Assembly: GCA_002842495.1 (NCBI GenBank)
Contig: PHDB01000007.1
Coordinates: forward strand, 35,598 to 99,597
Length of the DNA: 64,000 nucleotides
Direction of reading: 5' to 3'
From: Bacteroidetes bacterium HGW-Bacteroidetes-6
GTDB lineage: Bacteria; Bacteroidota; Bacteroidia; Bacteroidales; DTU049
Part shown: in pieces, positions 1 through 8,616 of the stretch
Numbering within the stretch: the first letter of the stretch is position 1
Layout: the number at the start of each line of letters is the position of its first letter
Program-made: the position numbers and the translations under genes
The notes under the pieces: model-generated
Seen by the model: only the letters and a program-made list of their open reading frames with translations
Told to the model about the DNA's origin: nothing
Databases searched by the model: none

Positions 1-192
1 GCTGATTTTATAGTAGAAATAGAGACTGAATATCAGCAGTAAACCATTGCGGATAGGCCGACTGTTGAAAAACACAGAATACAACAGATAAAACACGCCA
101 AAAAGAAGAAAAAATGTAACCGATTGGAATACAAGAGGCTGCGAAGGCAGGTATTGCAGCGATGAGAAGAAATCGTTCCAGGTGAAAGTCAT
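1..192 (-). CDS. MBOAT-family O-acyltransferase (DltB/AlgI-like), N-terminal fragment cut by window edge
   Basis: This reading frame is not in the ORF track because it runs off the left edge. It begins at an ATG (complement of 190-192), two bases after the stop of the LysM-SGNH gene, and encodes about 64 residues. The visible part has a Trp-Asn-Asp start, a hydrophobic segment and the sequence LLLIFSLYFYYK, which closely matches FLLGFSLYFYYK in the complete MBOAT protein at 25672-27138. MBOAT proteins are multi-membrane-span transferases that pass an acyl group from a cytoplasmic donor to an extracytoplasmic acceptor; their catalytic His lies in the part not visible here. It is the last visible gene of the ligase-GNAT-ACP-SGNH-SGNH operon, so it is the likely membrane acyltransferase of that system. 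The family call rests on a short N-terminus only. Confidence 0.8.
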   Translation of the reverse strand, partial: MTFTWNDFFSSLQYLPSQPLVFQSVTFFLLFGVFYLLYSVFFNSRPIRNGLLLIFSLYFYYKIS

Positions 193-194
193 GG

Positions 195-2186
195 CTACTT
201 GATAATTAGTTTGTCACCAATATTGATTTTATCGGACGTCATTTTGTTGTCCTTTTTGATTTTTTCAACAGTAGTATTGAATTTTTTTGATATCGACCAC
301 AACGAATCACCCTTCTTCACAATATAAATGCTGCCGATTTTTTGATTCGAATTATTGTTGGTCTGGTTGTTTGTAGTTGTTTGATTGCTGGTTGTGCTGC
401 CACTTCCTGAATATATAATCAGTGTTTTGCCAGCCACAATATTATCCGATTTTAACCCATTCCACTTTTTGATATCGGCCACACTCACCTTGTATTTTGC
501 AGCAATAGAACCCAAGTTGTCGCCGTTTTTTATAGTGTACGAAACTTTGCCGGTAGCCTGTGTAGTGTAGTTGGTTTGGTTGCTGCTGTTATTGTTAGCC
601 GAACTTGCCGTTTTGCTAACAATGAGTTTTTGTCCGGCATATATCCGGGTTGAAGATAAATTGTTCCAACGTTGAAGATCGCTAACAGTAACACCATATC
701 GTTTCGAAATACTGCCCAAATTATCGCCCGAGCGAACAGTATAATACTGTCCGCCTGTTGGGGCAACATATGTATTTATAGGGTCGTTAGCATACGAGTT
801 GATTTTGTCGGCTGAAATAATCTCCTGACGATTATAATAGGTGCTTTTGTTAATGACCCATTTGGCAAAATTTGCCGTGTCGATGCGATCGTTGAAAGCA
901 AGCAAACTGTCAGGCTTGCGGTCGAGATACATTAAATACGAGTTCAGAATGGCATTGCAATACAACTCGCCTTTGACCTTATAGCCTTTAAAACTCAGAT
1001 GGGTGCGGTCGCGTTGTGAAAGACCTGTTTTCGACCAGTTGAGCATCGAATAGCGGCCACCCGATACATTGTAGTAGTCATAAAGAATAATATTCTGTTC
1101 TTTGCTGATAAGCCGGGTAAGGGTGCTGTAATCGCTACAATTCGAAACATTAACTCCACGGTAATAAATGTCTTGTGAGTTGGGTAACAAAATGGAGGCG
1201 TTCGGGCAATTGGTTCTGAACACTTCAATTGCTTTATTGAGGCTACTCATGATATATTGGTAATTAAACGCCCCTCTGAAAAAATCGTTGATGCCCAGAT
1301 CGAAAATAACCAAATCGGGATCCAATGCCCTGAGTTGTTCGGCCATCAGATTCTGATTAAAAAAACTGTGGTAGCCTGCGCCATTGATTCCTACACTGGT
1401 ATACAAAATGCCTTTGTCTTGAATACTTTCGATATCGACACCATACAATTCGAAGTATTTTTGCTCCGGTTTCGTTTTATTCAGCATTACTGTGATGGTA
1501 TCAGAAGCTTTAGGGAGGGTGAGCTCAATGTAGGGTAATGTACTGTCGGCACTACAATCTCCGGCAACCCATTCGCCTGTATTTCCGGCTTTCACTTTAA
1601 TGTCGAAACTTTCGTTGCCTTTGTGACAGTAAATCTTTAATTTTCTGAAATCGGGTTGAATCGAATAGTAGTGTCGACGAAAAATCAGCTTAAATCCGGC
1701 AGTTGAGTCGGTGGTAAAAACAGTGATTCCGCTAATACCAATATTGAGTTTGGGCTTCAGTTCAACATTTTTCGAAGAAGCCCATTTGCCATATATTTCG
1801 CTGTAGTAATCGTATGCCGAGTGGGTTCCGGCAGCTTGATAAGGGAAAACCATTCCTCTCCCACCATAACCAAAAATGCCTTGAAGCAGATTGCGGGTAG
1901 TTCCCGTTCCAATATCGGTTTGAATATGCGAGTCGCCGATGTGAAGAATAGATACTTTTTTCTTGTCGGAATTTTTGAGCTTTTCGAAAAAAGGAGCAAT
2001 GGCCTCGTTTGAATACCATTCGCAGATGTTTTTATCGTATTGCAGAAATTCGTAGAATTCGCTGTATTTAATCGATTCTTTCAAATAAGCGGTATCGGTA
2101 GGGCTGTTTTGGGCAATCGTAATCCGCGACAGCGACAGTATTGTTATTGAAAGCAGCAGCAATATGTTGAGCAGCTTTTGTGTCAT
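195..2186 (-). CDS. Secreted SGNH/GDSL-type esterase-acyltransferase with three C-terminal LysM domains
   Basis: A 663-residue exported protein with an N-terminal hydrophobic signal segment ending near SRITIAQ. An SGNH hydrolase-like domain spans about residues 75-415: nucleophile block HIGDSHIQ, Asn block LGINDFF, and a final THLSFKGY block supplying His. A low-complexity Asn/Thr/Ser linker region follows, with three LysM modules at roughly 480-525, 550-593 and 620-663 (for example YYTVRSGDNLGSI). LysM binds N-acetylglucosamine polymers such as peptidoglycan, so the enzyme is probably held at the cell wall. SGNH partners of MBOAT proteins (AlgJ/AlgX, DltD) deliver acyl groups to extracytoplasmic polymers. 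It overlaps the upstream SGNH gene by 4 bp and ends 2 bp before the MBOAT gene. That it is a transferase rather than an esterase is inferred from context. Confidence 0.8.
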   Translation of the reverse strand: MTQKLLNILLLLSITILSLSRITIAQNSPTDTAYLKESIKYSEFYEFLQYDKNICEWYSNEAIAPFFEKLKNSDKKKVSILHIGDSHIQTDIGTGTTRNLLQGIFGYGGRGMVFPYQAAGTHSAYDYYSEIYGKWASSKNVELKPKLNIGISGITVFTTDSTAGFKLIFRRHYYSIQPDFRKLKIYCHKGNESFDIKVKAGNTGEWVAGDCSADSTLPYIELTLPKASDTITVMLNKTKPEQKYFELYGVDIESIQDKGILYTSVGINGAGYHSFFNQNLMAEQLRALDPDLVIFDLGINDFFRGAFNYQYIMSSLNKAIEVFRTNCPNASILLPNSQDIYYRGVNVSNCSDYSTLTRLISKEQNIILYDYYNVSGGRYSMLNWSKTGLSQRDRTHLSFKGYKVKGELYCNAILNSYLMYLDRKPDSLLAFNDRIDTANFAKWVINKSTYYNRQEIISADKINSYANDPINTYVAPTGGQYYTVRSGDNLGSISKRYGVTVSDLQRWNNLSSTRIYAGQKLIVSKTASSANNNSSNQTNYTTQATGKVSYTIKNGDNLGSIAAKYKVSVADIKKWNGLKSDNIVAGKTLIIYSGSGSTTSNQTTTNNQTNNNSNQKIGSIYIVKKGDSLWSISKKFNTTVEKIKKDNKMTSDKINIGDKLIIK

Positions 2187-3658
2187 TTCATCGATGTTTT
2201 ACCATGAATGAGATACTTGTTGTACTCGCCCATGATTGCCAGAAATATTTCGTTAACAACAATCTCGCGTCCCTTGTCGCTGTAGTGTCCATCGCGCGAT
2301 GCCCAGCCCTTGCGGTACCAGGCCATTACAGAGTTTTCACCACCCATTAATTCGAGTAAATCGAAGAAAGCACATCCGTTTTTTTGTGCAACTTCTTTTT
2401 GAACATCACGAATTCGGCCGACCATTGGATACGAAGCATAAGTTCCGCCCACACTTCGGGCAACATCGTTAACTCCAATTACCAGCACCGATGCATCGGG
2501 TAGAGCAGCTTTGAAGTGCTGATAAAGCTTGTCGTAGATGTTTTTGATATTGTTGAGTGATGCTTCATTTTTTACATACGGCGTTACATTACCACCAAAT
2601 TGTAAAATTACAAGCTTGTTGTTTATTTTGATGAAATTAGCCTTCAAAAACTCGTTTGAAATAAGCATCAGACCGTCGCCACTGTGTCCGCGTAGACCAT
2701 AATTGTCGAATTGAACTCCAACAGGCGGGTCGAAAGTGAGTCCATAAATTTCGGGACTAGGGCCGGTAAATACAAAGCGAAGCGATACCGGATTTGCACT
2801 CAGCGGGAGACGCAGAACATTGAACGGATCGGGGCTGTCAAGTGTAACATCGGCAAGCAAGTCGCCATTTGTCGAATTGTAAACCTTCAGATTGGCTGGT
2901 TCCATGGCTTTTCCGTACCATAATTTTGCCGTGCTGTAGCCACGGAAGAGCTTAAGAAATAAGGTTGCGTTCGAATAAGAACTTGCAGGTACTTTTATTT
3001 TTATCGTGTCGCCGCCGTCGGTGACAGAATCGCGAGTACTTTCGGGAATACTAAATCGATAACGGAAAACGGTTCCTCCGGGACAATAAAGTCCGGTGCG
3101 CGATTTGTTCTGAAAAACAGTGTACCGAACCCAGTTGGGGCTTGCTGTTCGGGCATAGCTGATAGGTGAAGTAACATCTTCCATGGGAACATAACCAACA
3201 CCGTTTCCTCCAAATTTGTCCTGAAACATAATTCGCAGCAAACTGGTGATACGGTCGCCTTCGATTTGCGAATCGCCATAATGACCAACACGAATAAGGC
3301 TCGAATCGCATTGTTGCAAGGCTCTGAAGAAATTGTCGAGTGCTGTAGATCCGTCATTGAGAGTTGGATTTACAAAGAAATCGCTTGTTTTGAAAACCGA
3401 TTCATCCAAAATGCTCATGCGTTTAATTGCATTCTCATCGATTCCATAGGCTCGCGATTCGAGAATTGCAATTACGCTATCAACATTTTTAGTATTGTCG
3501 ACAACCTTGAAGTTGAACAATTCGTCTTTGGGAATAAACTTCACTGTACGTTCGCCCATCAGATTTACTTTTACATCGTCTTTAGGCCAAAAGCAGGAAG
3601 CAGCAACCAAAATGGCCCCACTTAATATTATAATTGCTAAAACCTGAAATCGTTTCAT
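2183..3658 (-). CDS. SGNH/GDSL-like envelope protein (DltD/AlgJ-like role), probable lipoprotein
   Basis: A 491-residue protein with an N-terminal hydrophobic stretch followed by VAASC, which could be a lipobox with Cys acylation or simply a membrane anchor. The catalytic SGNH pattern is visible: GHYGDSQIEGD (Ser nucleophile block) near residue 130, FGGNVTP around 355, and DGHYSDKGREI with the Asp/His pair near the C-terminus. Between these blocks lies an inserted beta-rich region of about 170 residues. The start lies 1 bp after the carrier protein stop, and the end overlaps the LysM-SGNH start by 4 bp (ATGA type), so translation is probably coupled. Two SGNH proteins in one operon recalls alginate acetylation, where AlgJ and AlgX share the work. 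The acceptor substrate is unknown. Confidence 0.75.
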   Translation of the reverse strand: MKRFQVLAIIILSGAILVAASCFWPKDDVKVNLMGERTVKFIPKDELFNFKVVDNTKNVDSVIAILESRAYGIDENAIKRMSILDESVFKTSDFFVNPTLNDGSTALDNFFRALQQCDSSLIRVGHYGDSQIEGDRITSLLRIMFQDKFGGNGVGYVPMEDVTSPISYARTASPNWVRYTVFQNKSRTGLYCPGGTVFRYRFSIPESTRDSVTDGGDTIKIKVPASSYSNATLFLKLFRGYSTAKLWYGKAMEPANLKVYNSTNGDLLADVTLDSPDPFNVLRLPLSANPVSLRFVFTGPSPEIYGLTFDPPVGVQFDNYGLRGHSGDGLMLISNEFLKANFIKINNKLVILQFGGNVTPYVKNEASLNNIKNIYDKLYQHFKAALPDASVLVIGVNDVARSVGGTYASYPMVGRIRDVQKEVAQKNGCAFFDLLELMGGENSVMAWYRKGWASRDGHYSDKGREIVVNEIFLAIMGEYNKYLIHGKTSMK

Positions 3659-3659
3659 A

Positions 3660-3905
3660 TTAGTTATTCACTTTTTCCTGGATCAATAAGAGCATATCGC
3701 CTACATTCTTCATTTTTACCATTTCCTTGAGCTTGAATTTGAAACCAAATGTTTCTTCGACGCGGGCAATCATGGTCAAATGCGACAAACTATCCCATTT
3801 ATCAACATCGTTTGCAGTCATTTCGGGTTTGATTTCAAGATTGGGCTCCTGGAATATTTCGCGAAAAATCAATTGTGTTTTGTTTGTGATTTCTTCCAAA
3901 TTCAT
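3660..3905 (-). CDS. Acyl carrier protein (DltC-like)
   Basis: An 81-residue acidic helical protein with the phosphopantetheine attachment motif WDSLSHL, Ser39 being the predicted modified residue. Length and motif fit stand-alone carrier proteins such as DltC rather than the fatty-acid AcpP, whose motif is usually DSLD. It sits between the GNAT gene (6 bp gap) and the first SGNH gene (1 bp gap), in the same operon as an adenylating ligase. The expected role is to receive an activated amino or carboxylic acid as a thioester from the ligase and present it to GNAT and/or MBOAT. A Sfp-like phosphopantetheinyl transferase that could activate it is encoded elsewhere in this window (31468-32124). 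Confidence 0.9.
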   Translation of the reverse strand: MNLEEITNKTQLIFREIFQEPNLEIKPEMTANDVDKWDSLSHLTMIARVEETFGFKFKLKEMVKMKNVGDMLLLIQEKVNN

Positions 3906-3911
3906 AACATG

Positions 3912-4589
3912 CTATTTTAAGAGGTTTTTTAATTCGATTTCCATAATCAACATTCCACGTCCTGGATAATACTTCAACACATTCGGGTTGTTACTTATTG
4001 TCTCGCGGATTTTCGTAAAACCCATTTTTTCGTATGCTCCAATGGCAGGAGTATTGTCGGTGTAAGTCATAAGCTGAGCAATTTTTACATCGGGGAAGCT
4101 GTTGGAAACAAGCCTGGCTTGTTCTGCAAAAAGCATTCGAGCCAATCCTTTTCCGCGATGTTCCGGTTCAACAAAAAGCGATTCGAGTTGCATGGTGCCC
4201 GGAGTACGTTTAAGAACCATCGATTGTGCCAACTCGCTGATCGATTGTGCATGTTCGATTGCTGTGGGCGGAAAATATTCCTGAAAGAGTGCTGACCGCA
4301 CTACCCAAGAAGCAATTCCATCCGATTCTTCGACCCAGGCGGCTGTCGCGGCAACCACATCGTGTTCGTATTCGGCAACCAAAAAATGCAAAGGCGACAA
4401 TTCGCAGCCTTCCATTTCTTCAGTCATCATCTCACCAATATATTTGGATGCATCGGCATTGCTCAATCCAAACACAGCTGCGTAACTGGCAATATGCCCA
4501 TTTCCGGCATCAGCACCAAGAATTGTTTTTACCAAAAACGGGATGTCGGATTCGGTTGCCCGCCGAATATGGTAATTGCGGTTATTCAT
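3912..4589 (-). CDS. GNAT-family N-acetyltransferase inside the ligase-ACP operon
   Basis: A 225-residue soluble protein with an N-terminal GNAT start (YHIRRATESDIPFLVKTI) and the acetyl-CoA pyrophosphate-binding motif A at LFVEPEHRGKGLARML, followed by the helix and YEKMGF typical of the GNAT C-terminus. Its start overlaps the ligase stop by 8 bp and it ends 6 bp before the carrier protein, so it is an integral operon member rather than a neighbour. Canonical dlt operons do not contain such a gene. A reasonable inference is that it N-acylates the aminoacyl group while bound to the carrier protein, or trims misloaded carrier; neither is shown by sequence alone. The family assignment is firm, the substrate unknown. 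Confidence 0.85.
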   Translation of the reverse strand: MNNRNYHIRRATESDIPFLVKTILGADAGNGHIASYAAVFGLSNADASKYIGEMMTEEMEGCELSPLHFLVAEYEHDVVAATAAWVEESDGIASWVVRSALFQEYFPPTAIEHAQSISELAQSMVLKRTPGTMQLESLFVEPEHRGKGLARMLFAEQARLVSNSFPDVKIAQLMTYTDNTPAIGAYEKMGFTKIRETISNNPNVLKYYPGRGMLIMEIELKNLLK

Positions 4590-6045
4590 GACCGAGAACT
4601 ATTTTGTTGATTTCCTTGCGGTTTATTTTTCCGTTGTTGTTGAGCGGAAAAGCTCCAATAAAGCGAAATTCGGAAGGAATCATATAAAACGGCATTTTGC
4701 TTTTTAGATACTCAGTGAGTTTGTTCAACTCAACGGCTTCTCCTTCGACTGCAGCAATCAGAATGTCGTTTCCGGTGCTATCGTTCGATGCAAGAGTTAC
4801 CACACGTCTGTCGCCAAAAAACGAAGCAATATGATGTTCAATTTCGCTCAATTCAATTCGAAAACCTCTGATTTTTACCTGATAATCTTTTCGCCCAAGG
4901 TAGAAATAAAGTTCGTTTTCGCGTATACAGATGTCGCCGGTTCTGTAAAATTTTATGCCGTTTATATCAACAAAAGCTTCTTTGTTTTTTTCTTCGTTTT
5001 TGAGATAACCGGCTATCACCTGGCCACCACTGAGAAGCAATTCGCCTTTTTCACCATCAGCCACAGGATTATTGTTTTCATCAACAACCAAAGTCTGGAT
5101 TTCGAGTGTTGGCCATCCAATGCTCACAATGCCATTGCGCGAAGGAATGTCGGTTTCGGGCATCCGATACCAAACCGAATAAATAGTCGCCTCGGTTGGA
5201 CCATACAAATTATGAAATTCAGCATTGGGGCAACATTTTTTCCATTCCAAAGTGAGGTCGTATGGCACAGCTTCGCCGCTCAGTGCCATGTATTTCATTT
5301 TGGGGAGGTCTATTTCGTCGAAATAGGGTCGCAAATAAGCTACAACACTCGGAACAAGAATAGCAAAATTGATTTCGTATTCCTCGAGCAACCTGAAAAT
5401 GGTTGGATATTTTATGTTGGTGTTTGGAACAGTGAAAAGGCAACCTCTGAAAATAAACGGAGCGAGAATAGAAACAATGCTTAGATCAAAGCTCAGATCG
5501 AACATTTGTAAAAAGCGGCTGCCGGCTTCGAGCTCATAGTTCATGGCCTCCATGTTGCGAAGGAATGAACGCACATTGCCGTATGACACAGGAACACCTT
5601 TGGGAGTACCAGTACTGCCCGAGGTGAACAAAATATAGGCTGTTTGAGAATCGAGAGGATTGCTCACCTGGAAATTGTTGCTGTTGCTCAAACGGTCCAA
5701 GTGGATAAAACCAACATTATCGCCAGCATCAACCTTCTCGACACTGAAAAGAATATGCGAAATCTCTGCCTGCTCAACAATACTCTGAATCCGGTCGGCC
5801 GGATGATAAGGGTTGAGCGGAACGTAAATATTGCCTGTTGCCCAAATTGCCATTGCCGCAGCATAGGTATCGATGTGATCGCTTGCAACAACTCCAATGG
5901 CTTTTCCTGTCAAATTAAGGTTGAGCAATTGGTTTGCAATGCACTTTGTGCGTTGGTTAAAGGCAGTATAGCTTGCAAATACGTCTTCGACGCAAATAGC
6001 ATTTAAATTGTTGTCGGGTTCCGGAAGAAAGGGAAAGATGGTCAT
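4582..6045 (-). CDS. Amino acid adenylating ligase (DltA-like, AMP-binding superfamily)
   Basis: The 487-residue form starting at ATG 6045 is preferred to the track start at 6150: the AMP-binding fold starts right after it, the extra 35 residues look unlike the family, and a good promoter -7 box lies at 6061-6068, which would leave the longer start untranscribed. Core adenylation motifs are all visible: YILFTSGSTGTPKG (A3), FDLSFDLSI (A4 region with the Asp expected to bind a substrate amine), NLYGPTEATIY (A5), YRTGDI (A7), GRKDYQVKIRGFRIEL (A8) and NNNGKINRKE (A10 Lys). This order, and a single-module length near 500 residues, match DltA and stand-alone NRPS A-domains. It should activate an amino acid with ATP and load the operon's carrier protein. 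The specific amino acid cannot be read reliably. Confidence 0.85.
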   Translation of the reverse strand: MTIFPFLPEPDNNLNAICVEDVFASYTAFNQRTKCIANQLLNLNLTGKAIGVVASDHIDTYAAAMAIWATGNIYVPLNPYHPADRIQSIVEQAEISHILFSVEKVDAGDNVGFIHLDRLSNSNNFQVSNPLDSQTAYILFTSGSTGTPKGVPVSYGNVRSFLRNMEAMNYELEAGSRFLQMFDLSFDLSIVSILAPFIFRGCLFTVPNTNIKYPTIFRLLEEYEINFAILVPSVVAYLRPYFDEIDLPKMKYMALSGEAVPYDLTLEWKKCCPNAEFHNLYGPTEATIYSVWYRMPETDIPSRNGIVSIGWPTLEIQTLVVDENNNPVADGEKGELLLSGGQVIAGYLKNEEKNKEAFVDINGIKFYRTGDICIRENELYFYLGRKDYQVKIRGFRIELSEIEHHIASFFGDRRVVTLASNDSTGNDILIAAVEGEAVELNKLTEYLKSKMPFYMIPSEFRFIGAFPLNNNGKINRKEINKIVLGHE

Positions 6046-6060
6046 GCCCTGAATTTCCTG

Positions 6061-6068
6061 CAAATGTA
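6061..6068 (-). promoter_or_regulatory. Promoter -7 element TACATTTG for the ligase-ACP-MBOAT operon
   Basis: An exact match to the Bacteroidota -7 consensus TAnnTTTG on the minus strand, 15 bp upstream of the ATG at 6045. No convincing -33 TTG is seen at the usual distance. Its position supports the shorter start for the ligase. Confidence 0.5.
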
Positions 6069-6246
6069 ATACAATATGAAATATTTTTCCGCTACGATTG
6101 GTTTGGTGTATCGACAACGCATTGTTAATTACTGTTTTCTTGTAAAACAACCGGAATGTTCCTCATGATGCAATATTCAACACTTACTGCCTGATTTGAA
6201 AACCATTCTTGATAGTCAAGAAACACCTTTTTACAACAAAAAGATT

Positions 6247-6254
6247 TATTTTTG
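6247..6254 (+). promoter_or_regulatory. Promoter -7 element TATTTTTG for the first T9SS paralogue
   Basis: Matches TAnnTTTG and ends only 8 bp before the ATG at 6263, implying a leader of a few nucleotides or none. The paralogous gene at 8634 has the same arrangement, which strengthens both calls. It lies in the 217 bp divergent region shared with the acylation operon promoter. Confidence 0.5.
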
Positions 6255-6262
6255 CAGAAAAA

Positions 6263-7882
6263 ATGAATACACGAATTTTCATTCTTGCCATTCTGTTGAT
6301 TCCCGCATTTGCCATGGGTCAAAGTCTGAACATCAACAATTCTGGAGCTATTAAAACACAAACCGATTTTGTGAACAATAGCAAGGGCCTTGTGCAGGTT
6401 CTTGATTCCATATATTATTTCGAATATGTTGGAGGAATGTGGAAAAATATCGGCAAAAGATGTATTCAAAGTCGCCATTGGGGAACAAACGGCCTTCCCA
6501 ACGAGTGGTATTCATATGCATATAATCAAGCAACCGGCGAATGGAATAATTATACCTACGAACACTACACTTTTTTAAGCGACACTGCAGAAATTATTGA
6601 TACATACACACAAAAGCCATACAACTCATTCACAATGAATTGGGAAGCTGACACAGCAGCATATTTTGACTATACTGGTTATTACAGCAGGCAATTCGAG
6701 GAGGAAGTATATGAAAACACGCTTATATCAAGAGGTTACGACTTCAATACCAACAATTTCAATGGTGGAATGCGCTATAAGTTTCATCTAATTGACGATA
6801 CCCTTTATGATGTTGTGGAAATGAACAATTTCAATACTTCCACATATAGTTGGGATAAAGCCGCGAAGTATTCCTATTTTTATGATTCCAACGGGTTTGG
6901 TCAAAAAAGGCTCAATCAAACTTGGAGCTCTTCGGACAATTGTTATGTAAATAGTGAGCAGGTTTTTACATCCTGGCAGAACGGAGACAATATCCAGAAA
7001 GTTACCCAATACTGGAATGGAAGCACATGGGATAATAACGAAAAACAATACTACGAATACGATGCCAATCACCATGTGACGTTATACGACAAGTCGCTTT
7101 GGGATGGAGTAAACGACGAGTGGTTGTACGATTATGAATACACATATGTGTACTCAGGTTCTTTGCTAAGTGTACGCACATATCTCGACTGGAATACTAT
7201 CTCAAATGCATTTGTGAATCACACACGCTACACATACACATACGACAGTAATGAGAATATAATTACCCTACTTCGTCAATCATGGTCTGGTTCAGCATGG
7301 GTAAATGCATACAGGACTACTTACACATACAATTCCGCCGATTTGCGAACTCTTACCCTGGAAGAATCGTGGGATAGCGGTACTTCGACTTGGAAAAACA
7401 ATCAGCGCGAAGTGAACACCTTCGACTCCAACAATAACAAAACGCAATATCTTCTTCAATACTGGGACAACGGAACATCGTCGTGGAGAAATGGTGTAAA
7501 AGACGACTATGTTTTTGATTCAAACAACAACAAAACACAGTATATATATTCTACCTGGAACATTCCAAGTGCTGCGTGGGATTACATTAGCAAAACCGAC
7601 TACTATTATTCAGCATTCGATGCCACCAGCCTTACCGAATTGTTCAACAACAAACTATCTGTGTTTCCAAATCCAACAAATGGAGAGATTACTATTGATA
7701 GTCGCGAAATAAACGCCAACCGCATCACTATTTTCGACATGAATGGACGAGTGGTTTACGACGAGAGCAATCCTGTTTCGGGTAGAACAATCAATCTTCG
7801 CAGCTATGGAACTGGTTTATACAACATTTCTGTAACCGACGAAACGGGCGAAATTCGCACATCAAAAGTTGTTGTTCAGTAG
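6263..7882 (+). CDS. T9SS type A sorting-domain surface protein with Trp/Tyr-rich YD-like repeats (paralogue A)
   Basis: ATG 6263 is chosen over the track start at 6209 because it gives a clean signal peptide (MNTRIFILAILLIPAFAMG) matching the paralogue at 8634. The 539-residue product has a conserved N-terminal block (KRCIQSRHWG...LPNEW). A long run of repeats of roughly 35-45 residues follows, with the pattern W-x-n-g-t-W-x-n and YTYDSN (for example YTYTYDSNENI, WDNGTSSWRN). The C-terminus is a T9SS sorting domain: VFPNPTNGEI, then ITIFDMNGRVVYD, and final SKVVVQ. Predicted role: secreted or surface-attached protein exported by T9SS and probably processed there. The repeats resemble Rhs/YD repeats in rhythm but I see no toxin domain. 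Function unknown. Confidence 0.85.
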   Translation: MNTRIFILAILLIPAFAMGQSLNINNSGAIKTQTDFVNNSKGLVQVLDSIYYFEYVGGMWKNIGKRCIQSRHWGTNGLPNEWYSYAYNQATGEWNNYTYEHYTFLSDTAEIIDTYTQKPYNSFTMNWEADTAAYFDYTGYYSRQFEEEVYENTLISRGYDFNTNNFNGGMRYKFHLIDDTLYDVVEMNNFNTSTYSWDKAAKYSYFYDSNGFGQKRLNQTWSSSDNCYVNSEQVFTSWQNGDNIQKVTQYWNGSTWDNNEKQYYEYDANHHVTLYDKSLWDGVNDEWLYDYEYTYVYSGSLLSVRTYLDWNTISNAFVNHTRYTYTYDSNENIITLLRQSWSGSAWVNAYRTTYTYNSADLRTLTLEESWDSGTSTWKNNQREVNTFDSNNNKTQYLLQYWDNGTSSWRNGVKDDYVFDSNNNKTQYIYSTWNIPSAAWDYISKTDYYYSAFDATSLTELFNNKLSVFPNPTNGEITIDSREINANRITIFDMNGRVVYDESNPVSGRTINLRSYGTGLYNISVTDETGEIRTSKVVVQ

Positions 7883-7967
7883 AAAGAGCTTTTCTTTTAC
7901 AAAGACCATACAATATTATTGAGTCGTAAAAAGTTTTAATATCCGAACCCTTTGACTTGGGAATGGT

Positions 7968-8507
7968 ATGAAACTGTATGCGGTAATTTTGTTTTTGTTT
8001 GTTTTTATTTGTGTTGCTAAAGCACAAGTAGATACAACTTTGCGCCCCATGAGTGAGCGTGAAACAGAACTCTATCAAATGCTTATGCAATATCGAGTAC
8101 AAAAAAAGCTCGACAGCATTCCTATTTCGCTGCAGCTGTGTAAAGTAGCCCAGATACATGTTCGCGATCTGAGCGCACATCCACCCACTGGTCGTTGTAA
8201 TATGCATAGCTGGTCGAGCTATGGTCCGTGGAAAGCCAATTGCTACACTCCCGACCACCGGAATGCTGCCGGGATGTGGAGCAAGCCGTCCGAACTTACG
8301 TCTTATAAAGATGTTGCATACGAGATTGCATACTGGAGTTCAGACACGTTGTTCTATGTTGGTGATGCTGTCGCATCATGGAAAGGAAGCGCCGGACACA
8401 ACAATGTGATTCTCAACCTGGGAGTATGGAAAACACATAGTTGGAAAGCCATTGGTCTGGCAGTAGAAAACGGATATGCTGTTGTTTGGTTTGGCGAAAC
8501 AGAATAA
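7968..8507 (+). CDS. Secreted CAP-domain (SCP/PR-1 family) protein
   Basis: A 179-residue protein with a signal peptide (MKLYAVILFLFVFICVAKAQ) and a CAP fold. An N-terminal helix is rich in the family pattern (ELYQMLMQYRVQKKL), followed by LCKVAQIHVRDL. A His follows in CNMHSW, the block WKGSAGHNNVIL carries the second conserved His, and a final strand GYAVVWFGE completes the fold. CAP proteins are extracellular; bacterial examples are mostly uncharacterised, with proposed lipid-binding or hydrolytic roles. It has no T9SS sorting domain. It lies between two paralogous T9SS proteins on the same strand, 85 bp after the first, and may be co-transcribed with it. Confidence 0.8.
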   Translation: MKLYAVILFLFVFICVAKAQVDTTLRPMSERETELYQMLMQYRVQKKLDSIPISLQLCKVAQIHVRDLSAHPPTGRCNMHSWSSYGPWKANCYTPDHRNAAGMWSKPSELTSYKDVAYEIAYWSSDTLFYVGDAVASWKGSAGHNNVILNLGVWKTHSWKAIGLAVENGYAVVWFGETE

Positions 8508-8616
8508 CAACAAATCGGCATAGAATATAGGTATGTGGGATAAAACGCATGTGTTAAAGCTTTTGTAAATATAGTATCGACACATAGGTGGAATTAACCC
8601 ACAAACAGATTATTGT

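Noticed and set aside
4831-5484. 217-codon plus-strand ORF
   Set aside because: Lies antisense inside the adenylating ligase; a shadow frame of a well-supported gene.
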